Assembly: GCA_018816485.1 (NCBI GenBank) | Contig: JAHIVL010000056.1 | Coordinates: 1-10,469 of the forward strand | Source: Patescibacteria group bacterium | GTDB lineage: Bacteria; Patescibacteriota; Microgenomatia; UBA1400; PJMF01 | Reading direction: 5' to 3' | Length of the DNA stretch: 10,469 nt | Part shown: one piece after another, positions 1-5,255 of the stretch | How the letters are laid out: the number at the start of each line of letters is the position of its first letter | Numbering within the stretch: position 1 is the stretch's first letter | The notes under the pieces: model-generated | The model's input: the letters and a program-made list of their open reading frames with translations, nothing else | Told to the model about the DNA's origin: nothing | The model's database searches: none | Program-made: the position numbers and the translations under genes

Positions 1-66
1 TGGGAATCTAGCTTTGAAGAGTTAACGAAAGATAACTACTTTTACAAACCCAGCGGAGCCGTTTAA
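1..66 (+). CDS. 3' end of a probable DDE transposase gene (partial)
   Basis: Frame 1 is open from the window edge to a TAA at 64-66 and gives 21 residues ending NYFYKPSGAV. The rest of the gene lies upstream of the window. A short aromatic and proline-rich tail like this, followed within ~25 bases by two tandem copies of a GGGG-x-TTTCTACTTAAC motif, is what I expect at the right end of an integrase-type insertion sequence (IS481- or IS21-like). The family is inferred from the context and the style of the tail, because no catalytic residue is inside the window. Confidence 0.5.
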   Translation, partial: WESSFEELTKDNYFYKPSGAV

Positions 67-89
67 CAAACAAGTATTAATTACCCGAA

Positions 90-135
90 AGGGGACATTT
101 CTACTTAACAGAAAAGGGGCCGTTTCTACTTAACG
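90..135. repeat. Tandem terminal repeats of an insertion sequence (right end)
   Basis: Two 21-base direct repeats at 90-110 and 115-135 match at 18 of 21 positions. Both carry AGGGG, then TTTCTACTTAAC. Read on the minus strand they begin TGTTAAGTAGAAA and CGTTAAGTAGAAA. Repeated transposase-binding sites just outside a transposase stop codon are typical of several DDE elements. The element probably ends near 135-141. The left end and any target-site duplication are outside the window. Confidence 0.55.
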
Positions 136-931
136 CTAACAGTTTTTTCTTCAACCTTTTTTTTGCCAGGCTAATTTCATCAATTGTTGGAAGGTTTTCG
201 GGCATAGTTCCATTAATATCTTTGATTGTCTGACGAACTTTTTTACCGATAATAAAATGGGTTTGATTGGCTCTAGCTTCACCTTTCACACGTTTTCTTT
301 GTAGTTTAGCATCCGTTTGAGTAGCTCTAAATAAATTTGCAGCTAATTCTTCACTGCCCATATGATCTAGAATTTTTTGGGTTCTTTTGATTTTTTTCTT
401 TTTAGCAATATCTATTGATTTTAGGCCACCATACAAACCCATATATCCATAGTTAGTGAAAATTCCAAGTTTTTTAACCCCCGCTTGTGTTGCTGTTTGA
501 GCTAAATGTTTATTATGGGCAGTGATTTCATCACGTAAAAATACTCGTTTTTGATCTTCAATAAGTTGATTTTGAATTTCTTGTTTTCTAGTTTGAATGG
601 CGAAGTAGGTTTGTCCCAAGGCAACAATTTTCTTACTTGGATCAGCATTTTGCATTATGAGGTAGCAAGCGTAGCGGGATAAATGTATATCTTTGATTTC
701 TCTTGATGTATTACTACCTATTACGACCATTTCGTTGAACTCAACAAAATGGTTTTTAATTGATAAACCAGAGTTTTTGCATGATTTTTGGGCATCGTTT
801 ATTACTTTTTTGAAATTACGAAAATCAGCATATTCTAAGGTTTTAGAAAGTTGTCTAGCAGACCAAAATTCTTGTTTATTTTTACTATTTTTTTTGATTT
901 TTTCAAAAATTTTAATGCTAACGCTGTCCAT
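101..931 (-). CDS. dinD: DinD, DNA-damage-inducible protein D (BRO-N family)
   Basis: The 276-residue product matches DinD along its length and is close to the E. coli protein in size. Residues ~20-115 form the BRO-N-like domain, with WSARQLSKTLEY near residue 23, a CKNSG segment near 51, and LSRYACYLIMQNADPSKK at 84-101 followed by GQTYFAIQTRKQE. The C-terminal part has the family signature HFIIGKKVRQTI and GTMPENLPT. In E. coli dinD is an SOS gene whose product acts on RecA; I see no clear LexA box here. The start at 931 is supported by a TAAAAT hexamer six bases upstream. The last dozen or so residues (LSRNGPFSVK and just before) are encoded by the insertion-sequence end at 101-135, so the native C-terminus has been replaced. 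The gene is divergent from the HD gene and convergent with the transposase. Confidence 0.9.
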   Translation of the reverse strand: MDSVSIKIFEKIKKNSKNKQEFWSARQLSKTLEYADFRNFKKVINDAQKSCKNSGLSIKNHFVEFNEMVVIGSNTSREIKDIHLSRYACYLIMQNADPSKKIVALGQTYFAIQTRKQEIQNQLIEDQKRVFLRDEITAHNKHLAQTATQAGVKKLGIFTNYGYMGLYGGLKSIDIAKKKKIKRTQKILDHMGSEELAANLFRATQTDAKLQRKRVKGEARANQTHFIIGKKVRQTIKDINGTMPENLPTIDEISLAKKRLKKKLLALSRNGPFSVK

Positions 932-937
932 GTATGG

Positions 938-943
938 ATTTTA
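938..943 (-). promoter_or_regulatory. -10 element of dinD
   Basis: The minus strand reads TAAAAT here, six bases before the dinD ATG. Transcription would begin at or next to the start codon, giving a leaderless mRNA. No convincing -35 box lies 17 bases upstream. The 68 bases from 932 to 999 are shared with the divergent HD promoter. Confidence 0.4.
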
Positions 944-980
944 CGATTGAATCCTTGCGTTAACCGTAGGGCTAAGAGAA

Positions 981-989
981 TGATAAAAT
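981..989 (+). promoter_or_regulatory. Extended -10 promoter of the HD gene
   Basis: TGATAAAAT (TG-N-TAAAAT) ends ten bases before the ATG at 1000, and no Shine-Dalgarno sequence is present. The 30 bases from 975 match 5231-5260 at 23 positions, including the -10, the following AATAGAA and the ATG. This marks the promoter as one of two related copies in the window. Confidence 0.5.
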
Positions 990-999
990 AGAATCCACC

Positions 1000-1587
1000 A
1001 TGAACATCCACCAAATCTACGCCAACTTCCAAACACCAAAAAATCTTCAAGAACACATGCAGCGAGTTGCCAGTTTGGCAGAAATAATCACCAACAACTG
1101 GACGGGAGCGGCGATTAACAGTCAAGCAATTATTCAAGCTTGTTTAATACATGATATTGCTAAGCCCCTGCATTTTGATTTAACTCAACAAGCACAGTTT
1201 GGCATGACTGAAGCAGAAGTTAAGGAGTTGGCTAGTTTACAAAAAAGATTAATTACAAACTATAGTCCAATTGAGCACGAGGCGGTGGTGAAGATTTGTA
1301 AGGAAGTTGGTTGTTCGGTTGAGGCAGTAAAGTTGGTGGATAATCTTGAGTGGGAAAATGTTTCTAAGTTATTGATTAGTAATGATCTAGAGTCGTTAAT
1401 ACCTATTTACTGTGATATGAGAATATTTCCAGATGGGATTATGCCCTTACAAGAGAGACTCGATGAGTTAAAAACTAGAGATCATGATTCAAATAAGCTT
1501 GAAGAATTAAAGAGGGATGGTTTGAAGACGGAAGAAGTTTTGCAAAAGAATGTTAGTGTGGATTTGAATGGGATTGAGGTTTTCTAA
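1000..1587 (+). CDS. HD-domain phosphohydrolase
   Basis: The 195-residue product carries an HD-superfamily metal site: H19 in EHMQRVA, the HD doublet H51-D52 in LIHDIAK, H93 in IEHEA and a candidate final aspartate D139 in YCDMRI. These are the usual ligands of a metal-dependent phosphohydrolase acting on nucleotides or nucleotide-derived signals; the substrate cannot be told. The C-terminal ~45 residues after DELKTR are charged and probably helical. The gene starts just after an extended -10 element and is divergent from dinD. Part of this gene (residues ~88-123) recurs as a broken copy at 6267-6395, and its 3' end recurs at 5839-5856 and 6380 onward, so it appears to be the anchor of the local duplications. 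Its fairly mixed codon use is closer to the helicase gene at the right end than to the AT-rich cargo between them. Confidence 0.85.
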   Translation: MNIHQIYANFQTPKNLQEHMQRVASLAEIITNNWTGAAINSQAIIQACLIHDIAKPLHFDLTQQAQFGMTEAEVKELASLQKRLITNYSPIEHEAVVKICKEVGCSVEAVKLVDNLEWENVSKLLISNDLESLIPIYCDMRIFPDGIMPLQERLDELKTRDHDSNKLEELKRDGLKTEEVLQKNVSVDLNGIEVF

Positions 1588-1664
1588 ATCTTGACTTCGT
1601 GTTTTCTTTGGTTGATACTAATTGTAAGCTTATTGTAAGAATTTTCAGTTAAACTATCTCTATG
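1581..1664 (+). repeat. Direct repeat copy A: HD 3' end plus promoter
   Basis: This segment is repeated at 6380-6464. The match is nearly perfect over the first ~32 bases (TTTCTAAATCTTGACTTCGT and onward, with one or two changes later) and looser, with small gaps, over the rest, where both copies keep AAGCTT-GCTGTAA-like bases, a T-rich stretch and a TAAA-T hexamer ending at an ATG. It begins in the last codons of the HD gene, so it is the natural downstream flank of that gene. Confidence 0.75.
1650..1655 (+). promoter_or_regulatory. -10 element of the 61-codon gene
   Basis: TAAACT lies six bases before the ATG at 1662, within repeat copy A. The equivalent hexamer in copy B is TAAAAT at 6449-6454. 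The spacing implies a leaderless transcript. Confidence 0.4.
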
Positions 1665-1847
1665 TCAAATAAAAAAATAGCACTTTGCTTTAAAAAGATA
1701 AAATCTCAAGATACAGAGCTTAAAAATTTAATTGAGAAAGGAGGGGTACAATTTGTACCACCCTTTAGGTTGAGTATAGTAACACAAGGTGGAGAGCAAA
1801 AAACATATTGTTGGAATACCAAGGGAATATTCCGTCCCATTCAATAA
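1662..1847 (+). CDS. Small hypothetical protein, 61 residues
   Basis: I do not recognise this protein. It is basic, begins MSNKKIALCFKKIK, and has a central GGVQFVPPFRLSIV stretch and a WNTKGIFRPIQ end; no membrane segment or signal peptide is seen. Support for it being a gene is positional: the ATG sits exactly where the rhuM ATG sits in repeat copy B, with a -10 hexamer at the same short distance. Codon choice fits the AT-rich surroundings. It is followed by the RhuM crumb in the same reading frame (after stops at 1845, 1860 and 1866), so it may have replaced the 5' part of an older rhuM gene. It may also be non-functional. Confidence 0.45.
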   Translation: MSNKKIALCFKKIKSQDTELKNLIEKGGVQFVPPFRLSIVTQGGEQKTYCWNTKGIFRPIQ

Positions 1848-1883
1848 ATGAAGCTTGCATGACTATGAATAGTAAACTCAAAA

Positions 1884-1952
1884 AGTGGTGAAATTGAAAA
1901 AGGGTCAATTGTTCGGAAATTCCGAATAGTTCAAAACGAAGGCAAGACTTGA
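1884..1952 (+). pseudogene. RhuM-family gene fragment
   Basis: In one frame this stretch encodes SGEIEKGSIVRKFRIVQNEG and then KT before a TGA. It closely resembles the RhuM segment seen intact at 6642-6720 (SEGELSLQATVKDFLTVQKEG). Neither the upstream DNA-recognition part nor the downstream YSLDAIIAVGYRV part is present in frame, so this is a remnant of a second rhuM gene. There is no start codon with a promoter of its own. Confidence 0.6.
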
Positions 1953-2010
1953 GATAGAAAAACAAACAGGTGAAAGTGTGATTGCTAGTAATGTGTCCAA
2001 GCAACTACTC
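1942..2010 (+). pseudogene. Possible BRO-type antirepressor C-terminal fragment
   Basis: An adjoining frame, open from 1929 to a TAA at 2071, encodes ARLEIEKQTGESVIASNVSK within this stretch. I recall the pattern A-R-x-E-(I/L)-E-x-x-T-G-x-x-V-(I/V)-x-x-x-N near the C-terminus of BRO-N antirepressor-like proteins. No start codon or N-terminal domain is present, so I read it as a crumb of a dead gene. The family assignment is from memory and tentative. Confidence 0.35.
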
Positions 2011-2029
2011 GAAAATCTTGAATGCTTCA

Positions 2030-2089
2030 GAAAGAGAGAAGTCAGTTGTACGAAAAAGTCGTACAACTTATAATGAAATCGAGAGATGA
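2030..2089 (+). pseudogene. Second RhuM-like fragment
   Basis: The frame beginning at 2030 reads EREKSVVRKSRTTYNEIER and then TGA. S-V-V-R-K-x-R-T-T is a common RhuM sequence at the same place as SIVRKFRIV in the fragment at 1884. The stretch overlaps the 2044-2068 palindrome, so the resemblance could also arise from the palindrome's base sequence alone. Confidence 0.35.
2044..2074 (+). promoter_or_regulatory. Promoter P1 of the R-M operon with a palindrome in the spacer
   Basis: TTGTAC (2046-2051) and a perfect TATAAT (2069-2074) are separated by 17 bases, the best sigma-70-type promoter in the window. An inverted repeat with 10-base arms, AGTTGTACGA and TCGTACAACT around a five-base loop (2044-2068), covers the -35 and the whole spacer, as a repressor operator would. 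Transcription would start near 2081 and run through the hairpin at 2104-2135 into the methyltransferase gene. Function is inferred; only the sequence pattern is seen. Confidence 0.45.
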
Positions 2090-2103
2090 AAATATTTAGC
2101 AAC

Positions 2104-2135
2104 AAATTTAATTTTGCTTGCTGCAAATTAAATTT
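2104..2135 (+). promoter_or_regulatory. Inverted repeat in the R-M leader
   Basis: AAATTTAATTTTGC (2104-2117) and GCAAATTAAATTT (2123-2135) pair with one bulged T around a five-base loop, TTGCT. The hairpin sits between promoter P1 and the extended -10 at 2141. It has no T-run after it, so it is not a standard terminator. An operator for methyltransferase or regulator control is possible. A 20-codon frame (2086-2148, MKIFSNKF start) passes through it and may be chance. Confidence 0.4.
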
Positions 2136-2140
2136 CATAA

Positions 2141-2149
2141 TGATATAAG
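2141..2149 (+). promoter_or_regulatory. Promoter P2, extended -10 of the methyltransferase gene
   Basis: TGATATAAG (TG-N-TATAAG) ends nine bases before the methyltransferase ATG. This resembles the HD gene promoter in form and spacing. No ribosome binding site is visible between it and the start codon, so a transcript from here would have almost no leader. Confidence 0.45.
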
Positions 2150-2158
2150 ATTAATACT

Positions 2159-3133
2159 ATGAAAAAATTTACAACTATTGATCTATTTGCCGGTGTTGGA
2201 GGCATTAGATTGGGTTTCGAGAAAGCAGAGTTTGATACCGTTTACGCAAATGATTATGATAAAAATTGTAAAATTACATACGATGCAAACTTTGATAAAG
2301 TACCTTTAACAATTAAAGATATTACTAAGCAAAGCGATGCAAATTTTTCTTCTGTGTTGGATGACATAAAAAAGATTAAGTATGATGTTCTTTTGGGAGG
2401 ATTTCCTTGTCAGGCATTTTCTATTGCAGGGTATAGACAAGGATTTAGAGATAGCAGAGGTATTGGTGATTTATTTTTTTATGTAGCCGAAATTATTGAA
2501 AAGACTCAACCAAAAGCATTTTTACTAGAAAATGTTAAAAATCTTAAAGGACACGACAAAGGTCGCACTTATAAAATTATTAAAGAAACTCTTGAGAGTC
2601 TTGGATACCATGTAAAAGAAGAAATTTTAAATAGTATGGACTATGGTAATTTGCCACAAAATCGGGAAAGAATGTATATAGTTGGTTTTAAATCAAAAGA
2701 ACAATTTGATAGATTTAAATTTCCCAAGAAGATAAAAAGAAGTAAAAAAATTTCTGATATTCTTGAAGAAAAAGTAGATCCATATTTTTATTATGAAAAT
2801 AAATCTATTTGGGAAAAAATTAAAGATTATCCTTTTGTAGAAAATATTGTTTATCAATGGCGTAGGGTTTATGTAAGAGAAAACAAAAGTGGAGTTTGCC
2901 CTACTTTAACTGCAAATATGGGAACTGGAGGGCATAATGTGCCTTTAGTGAAAGATAAAAAAGGTGTTCGAAAATTAACGCCACTTGAATGCTTTAGAAT
3001 TCAAGGATTTCCAGAAGAGTATGCCTTGCCAGATATAGCAAAATCTCATTTGTACAAGCAAGCTGGTAATTCAGTGAGTGTTCCAGTAATTTATCGTATT
3101 GCCACAAATATGTTAGAAGCCCTACAATCTTAA
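2159..3133 (+). CDS. Type II DNA (cytosine-5-)-methyltransferase
   Basis: The 324-residue product transfers a methyl group from S-adenosylmethionine to C5 of cytosine, protecting DNA from the partner nuclease. All main motifs are present in order: motif I FAGVGGIRLGF (10-20), motif IV GGFPCQAFS with catalytic C84, motif VI ENV (124-126), motif VIII QNRERMYIVGF (167-177), motif IX RKLTPLECFRIQGFP (271-285) and motif X YKQAGNSVSVPV (299-310). The target-recognition region is short (about 185-265) and includes WRRVYVRENKSG and PTLTANMGTGGHNVP. I associate this type with methyltransferases of short GC-containing sites, but the site cannot be read off. Length is normal for the family. The nuclease gene follows two bases after the stop. 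Two promoters and two palindromic sites upstream suggest controlled expression. Confidence 0.95.
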   Translation: MKKFTTIDLFAGVGGIRLGFEKAEFDTVYANDYDKNCKITYDANFDKVPLTIKDITKQSDANFSSVLDDIKKIKYDVLLGGFPCQAFSIAGYRQGFRDSRGIGDLFFYVAEIIEKTQPKAFLLENVKNLKGHDKGRTYKIIKETLESLGYHVKEEILNSMDYGNLPQNRERMYIVGFKSKEQFDRFKFPKKIKRSKKISDILEEKVDPYFYYENKSIWEKIKDYPFVENIVYQWRRVYVRENKSGVCPTLTANMGTGGHNVPLVKDKKGVRKLTPLECFRIQGFPEEYALPDIAKSHLYKQAGNSVSVPVIYRIATNMLEALQS

Positions 3134-3135
3134 AT

Positions 3136-4263
3136 ATGTTTATAAAAACTCAACCAAAACATCAAACTGATTCTTATTTAGATTTATTGCAAAGAGTTGG
3201 TTCTCTTTCTGGTCTTTTTTCAAACAGTAGTACCCCATATTTATACTATCGAGCTGCTGAGAATATTTTTTGCGAAGCTTTTCAAGCAGATAATCACTCT
3301 CGTTCCGATACTTCTGCAGATGCTAGTAAAAATAAAATTGGGATAGGTTTAAAAACTTTTATTAATGGTCGTGGTAAAAGTTGGCAAAAAGTAGCCGAGT
3401 TTAATAAAGATAGCAAGGATTATAAAAAACTAATTACCGATCCTGAGAAGTTATCTATTGCTATAAGCAAACTTAGAAATAAAAGAATTGATTTTGCAAA
3501 ATCAATTCACGATGTTGATGAGATGATTTATCATTGCGTTTCTAGATCAAAGGGAAAGTTTTATCTTTTTGAAGAAGAAATGCATTATGTAGATATTCCT
3601 AAAATCAAAATACTAAAAATTAATGAAAATACAGTTCATTTTACCGATGGAAAAGAAGATTATAACTTTAATATTACAAAAAGTACTTTATTTAAACGCT
3701 TCATAACTCAAAATGAAACTGAGTTTGATGTTAAAATTATAGATAATCCTTTTGAATTTCTAAAAAATTTGAAAACATTGATTGTTAGCGATGATGCTTT
3801 GAAAGTTAAAGAAAAGATTATTTTGCCCTTGTATTCCAGTACAAAAAAAGAAGGAAACTTTGTTCCAGAAAAAAGTGGTCTTAATCAATGGAATGCTGGT
3901 GGAAGAAAAAGAGATGAAAAAGAAGTATATATTCCAATCCCATCCTGGATTCATAAGAGTTTCCCCAATTTTTTTCCTCAGAGGGGAGATTCATTTAAAT
4001 TAAAGTTGCCCAATGGGGATAGTTTGTCTGCTGGTGTTTTTCAAGATGGTGAAAAAGCATTGATGAGTAATCCTAATAAAGATTTGGGTAATTGGCTGAT
4101 AGATAGGGTATTAAAAATTGAACCAGGGAGAATTGTTGAATATAAAGACTTAGAAGATGTCGGTATTAATAGTGTAGAAATTCAAAAGATAGATGAACAA
4201 AATTTTGAAATTGATTTTAAAGAAGTAGGTGCTTTTGAAAATTTTGAGTTACAGTATAAGTAA
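3136..4263 (+). CDS. Type II restriction endonuclease with NgoFVII/EcoRII-N-like DNA-binding domain
   Basis: The 375-residue product lies two bases after the methyltransferase stop, so the genes are co-transcribed and probably share a recognition site. The C-terminal part (about 248-350) has LNQWNAGGRKRD, EVYIPIPSWIH, FFPQRGDSFKLKLPNG and KALMSNPNKDLGNW. I recognise this as the B3-like DNA-binding domain of the NgoFVII, BfiI and EcoRII-N group. The N-terminal part lacks the HxK of phospholipase D-type nucleases such as NgoFVII and BfiI. Instead it has YYRAAENIF (37-45), SDTSADAS with D58 and D62, GIGLKTF with K73, and QKVAEFNK with E88. That spacing of acidic residues before a strand ending in lysine resembles a PD-(D/E)XK nuclease core, but the acidic residue normally two before the lysine is a glycine. 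The catalytic assignment is therefore tentative. Confidence 0.8.
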   Translation: MFIKTQPKHQTDSYLDLLQRVGSLSGLFSNSSTPYLYYRAAENIFCEAFQADNHSRSDTSADASKNKIGIGLKTFINGRGKSWQKVAEFNKDSKDYKKLITDPEKLSIAISKLRNKRIDFAKSIHDVDEMIYHCVSRSKGKFYLFEEEMHYVDIPKIKILKINENTVHFTDGKEDYNFNITKSTLFKRFITQNETEFDVKIIDNPFEFLKNLKTLIVSDDALKVKEKIILPLYSSTKKEGNFVPEKSGLNQWNAGGRKRDEKEVYIPIPSWIHKSFPNFFPQRGDSFKLKLPNGDSLSAGVFQDGEKALMSNPNKDLGNWLIDRVLKIEPGRIVEYKDLEDVGINSVEIQKIDEQNFEIDFKEVGAFENFELQYK

Positions 4264-4321
4264 TTTTTTTTATCCATTCCATGACTGAAGGATTAAAATT
4301 GTTTACACCTGCACTGTTTTC

Positions 4322-4347
4322 AAAATACACGAATTCGTGTATTTTTT
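4322..4347 (+). terminator. Palindrome with T-run, probable terminator of the R-M operon
   Basis: AAAATACACGAA and TTCGTGTATTTT form a perfect 24-base palindrome (4322-4345), extended by two more T bases. Folded with an AATT loop it gives a ten-base stem followed by U residues, and it would act in both directions. It lies 58 bases after the endonuclease stop. Weak GC content and the symmetric A and T tracts make an operator for the next gene an alternative. Confidence 0.45.
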
Positions 4348-4377
4348 AATACTACATTTTATGTAGGAATTAGCCTG

Positions 4378-4383
4378 TAGACT
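4378..4383 (+). promoter_or_regulatory. -10 element of the ORF6N gene
   Basis: TAGACT lies six bases before the ATG at 4390. An earlier ATG at 4386 opens only four codons, so 4390 is the start. The spacing again suggests a leaderless transcript. Confidence 0.3.
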
Positions 4384-4389
4384 CTATGA

Positions 4390-5016
4390 ATGGAAAATAG
4401 CAATATATCTGGCTTAGTAGTAAATAATATTAAGTATAGAATTTATACTATCAGAGGTGTTCAGGTAATAATTGATCGAGATTTGGCAGAAATATACAAT
4501 GTTGAGACAAGAAGGTTGAATGAACAGGTTAGAAGAAACGGTAGGTTGGATGTCGCAAATTGCGACCGGTTTGAAGCTTTAAAATATTCCACCTCTTTGC
4601 CCTATGTTTTTACCGAGCAAGGTGTATCCATGCTTTCAGCTGTTTTACGAAGTAAAACTGCAGTGCAAATAAGTGTTCAGATCATGGATGCTTTTGTTGA
4701 TATGCGTAAGTTTATCAATAACAATGCCTCTGTTTTTCAACGTCTAGATATTATTGAAAAAAAACAATATAGGGTCGATAGCAAGCTTGATAAAGTTTTT
4801 GAGCTTATCGAATCAAGAGAGCTCAAACCCAAGAAAGGTATTTTTTTTGATGGACAAGTATTTGATGCTTATGTGTTTATCTCTAATTTAGTTAAACAAG
4901 CTAAAAACTCAATTGTTTTAGTTGATAACTATATTGATGAAAGTACTCTAACTTTATTTTCCAAAAGAGCTAAGCATTGTATCGTTACTATCTATACAAA
5001 CAGTTTATCTAACTAG
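4390..5016 (+). CDS. ORF6N-domain protein, damaged (premature amber stop and internal deletion)
   Basis: ORF6N proteins are phage- and plasmid-related DNA-binding regulators. Residues ~13-110 carry the domain: IRGVQVIIDRDLAEIYNVET (21-40), RRLNEQVRRN, then LPYVFTEQGVSMLSAVLRS (70-88) and AVQISVQIMDAFVDMRKF. The R-F-P-x-x-F-x-F-Q-L block that I expect after RRN is missing. The sequence jumps from RRN through GRLD to VANCDRF, which fits an in-frame loss of roughly 17 residues. The C-terminal domain starts with KPKKGIFFDGQVFDAY (147-160) and continues through IVLVDNYIDEST to NSLSN, where a TAG interrupts it. The same frame continues for 68 more codons of recognisable sequence. Family members usually have Q there, so CAG to TAG is the simplest change. 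A sequencing error is possible, but with the deletion as well, decay is more likely. Confidence 0.8.
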   Translation: MENSNISGLVVNNIKYRIYTIRGVQVIIDRDLAEIYNVETRRLNEQVRRNGRLDVANCDRFEALKYSTSLPYVFTEQGVSMLSAVLRSKTAVQISVQIMDAFVDMRKFINNNASVFQRLDIIEKKQYRVDSKLDKVFELIESRELKPKKGIFFDGQVFDAYVFISNLVKQAKNSIVLVDNYIDESTLTLFSKRAKHCIVTIYTNSLSN

Positions 5017-5223
5017 CTAAAACTTGATTTAGAGAAACATAATGCTCAATACCCACCTATAGAAATAAAAGTTTTTAGGAATGCTCATGATCGTTTTTTG
5101 ATACTAGATAATAAAGAGGTTTTTCATATCGGGGCATCTTTGAAGGATTTAGGTAAGAAATGGTTTGCTTTTTCTAAGTTTAATAAGGGTGCTTTGGAGA
5201 TTTTAGATAAACTGAAAGATTAG
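5017..5223 (+). pseudogene. Detached 3' part of the ORF6N gene
   Basis: This continues the ORF6N frame directly after the TAG at 5014-5016 and ends at the natural stop TAG 5221-5223. It encodes LKLDLEKHNAQYPPIEIK, then HDRFLILDNKEVFHIGASLK and DLGKKWFAFSKF. These are standard C-terminal motifs of ORF6N proteins with the HDRFLI and HIGASLKDLG blocks, and they have not drifted. The stop is therefore recent, or is a sequence error. No start codon or promoter supports separate translation. Confidence 0.8.
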
Positions 5224-5236
5224 AATACAAAGAGGA

Positions 5237-5245
5237 TGCTAGAAT
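5237..5245 (+). promoter_or_regulatory. Extended -10 promoter of the 188-codon gene
   Basis: TGCTAGAAT (TG-N-TAGAAT) ends ten bases before the ATG at 5256, the same spacing as at the HD gene. The 30 bases 5231-5260 match 975-1004 at 23 positions, and most differences are transitions. The two promoters are probably related by descent. Confidence 0.5.
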
Positions 5246-5255
5246 AGAACTCATC

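Noticed and set aside
693..950. 85-codon plus-strand open frame inside dinD
   Set aside because: It is antisense to a well-supported dinD, has no promoter and encodes a low-complexity hydrophobic sequence. Other antisense frames at 835-1137, 1765-2138, 3760-3954, 6684-7205, 8292-8753 and 9775-9981 were rejected for the same reason.
1950..1952. TGA in the RhuM fragment as a sign of UGA recoding, as in some Patescibacteria
   Set aside because: The helicase frame has 983 codons without TGA and uses GGN for glycine and TGG for tryptophan, and the fragment lacks both ends of the gene. Decay explains it better.
2086..2148. 20-codon leader peptide before the methyltransferase
   Set aside because: The frame mostly follows the base sequence of the 2104-2135 inverted repeat and has no sign of codon selection. 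It is noted only in the hairpin entry.
5014..5016. UAG read as glutamine in the ORF6N gene
   Set aside because: There is one in-frame case only, the gene has another lesion, and TAG serves as the stop of dinD and at the natural end of this gene (5221-5223).
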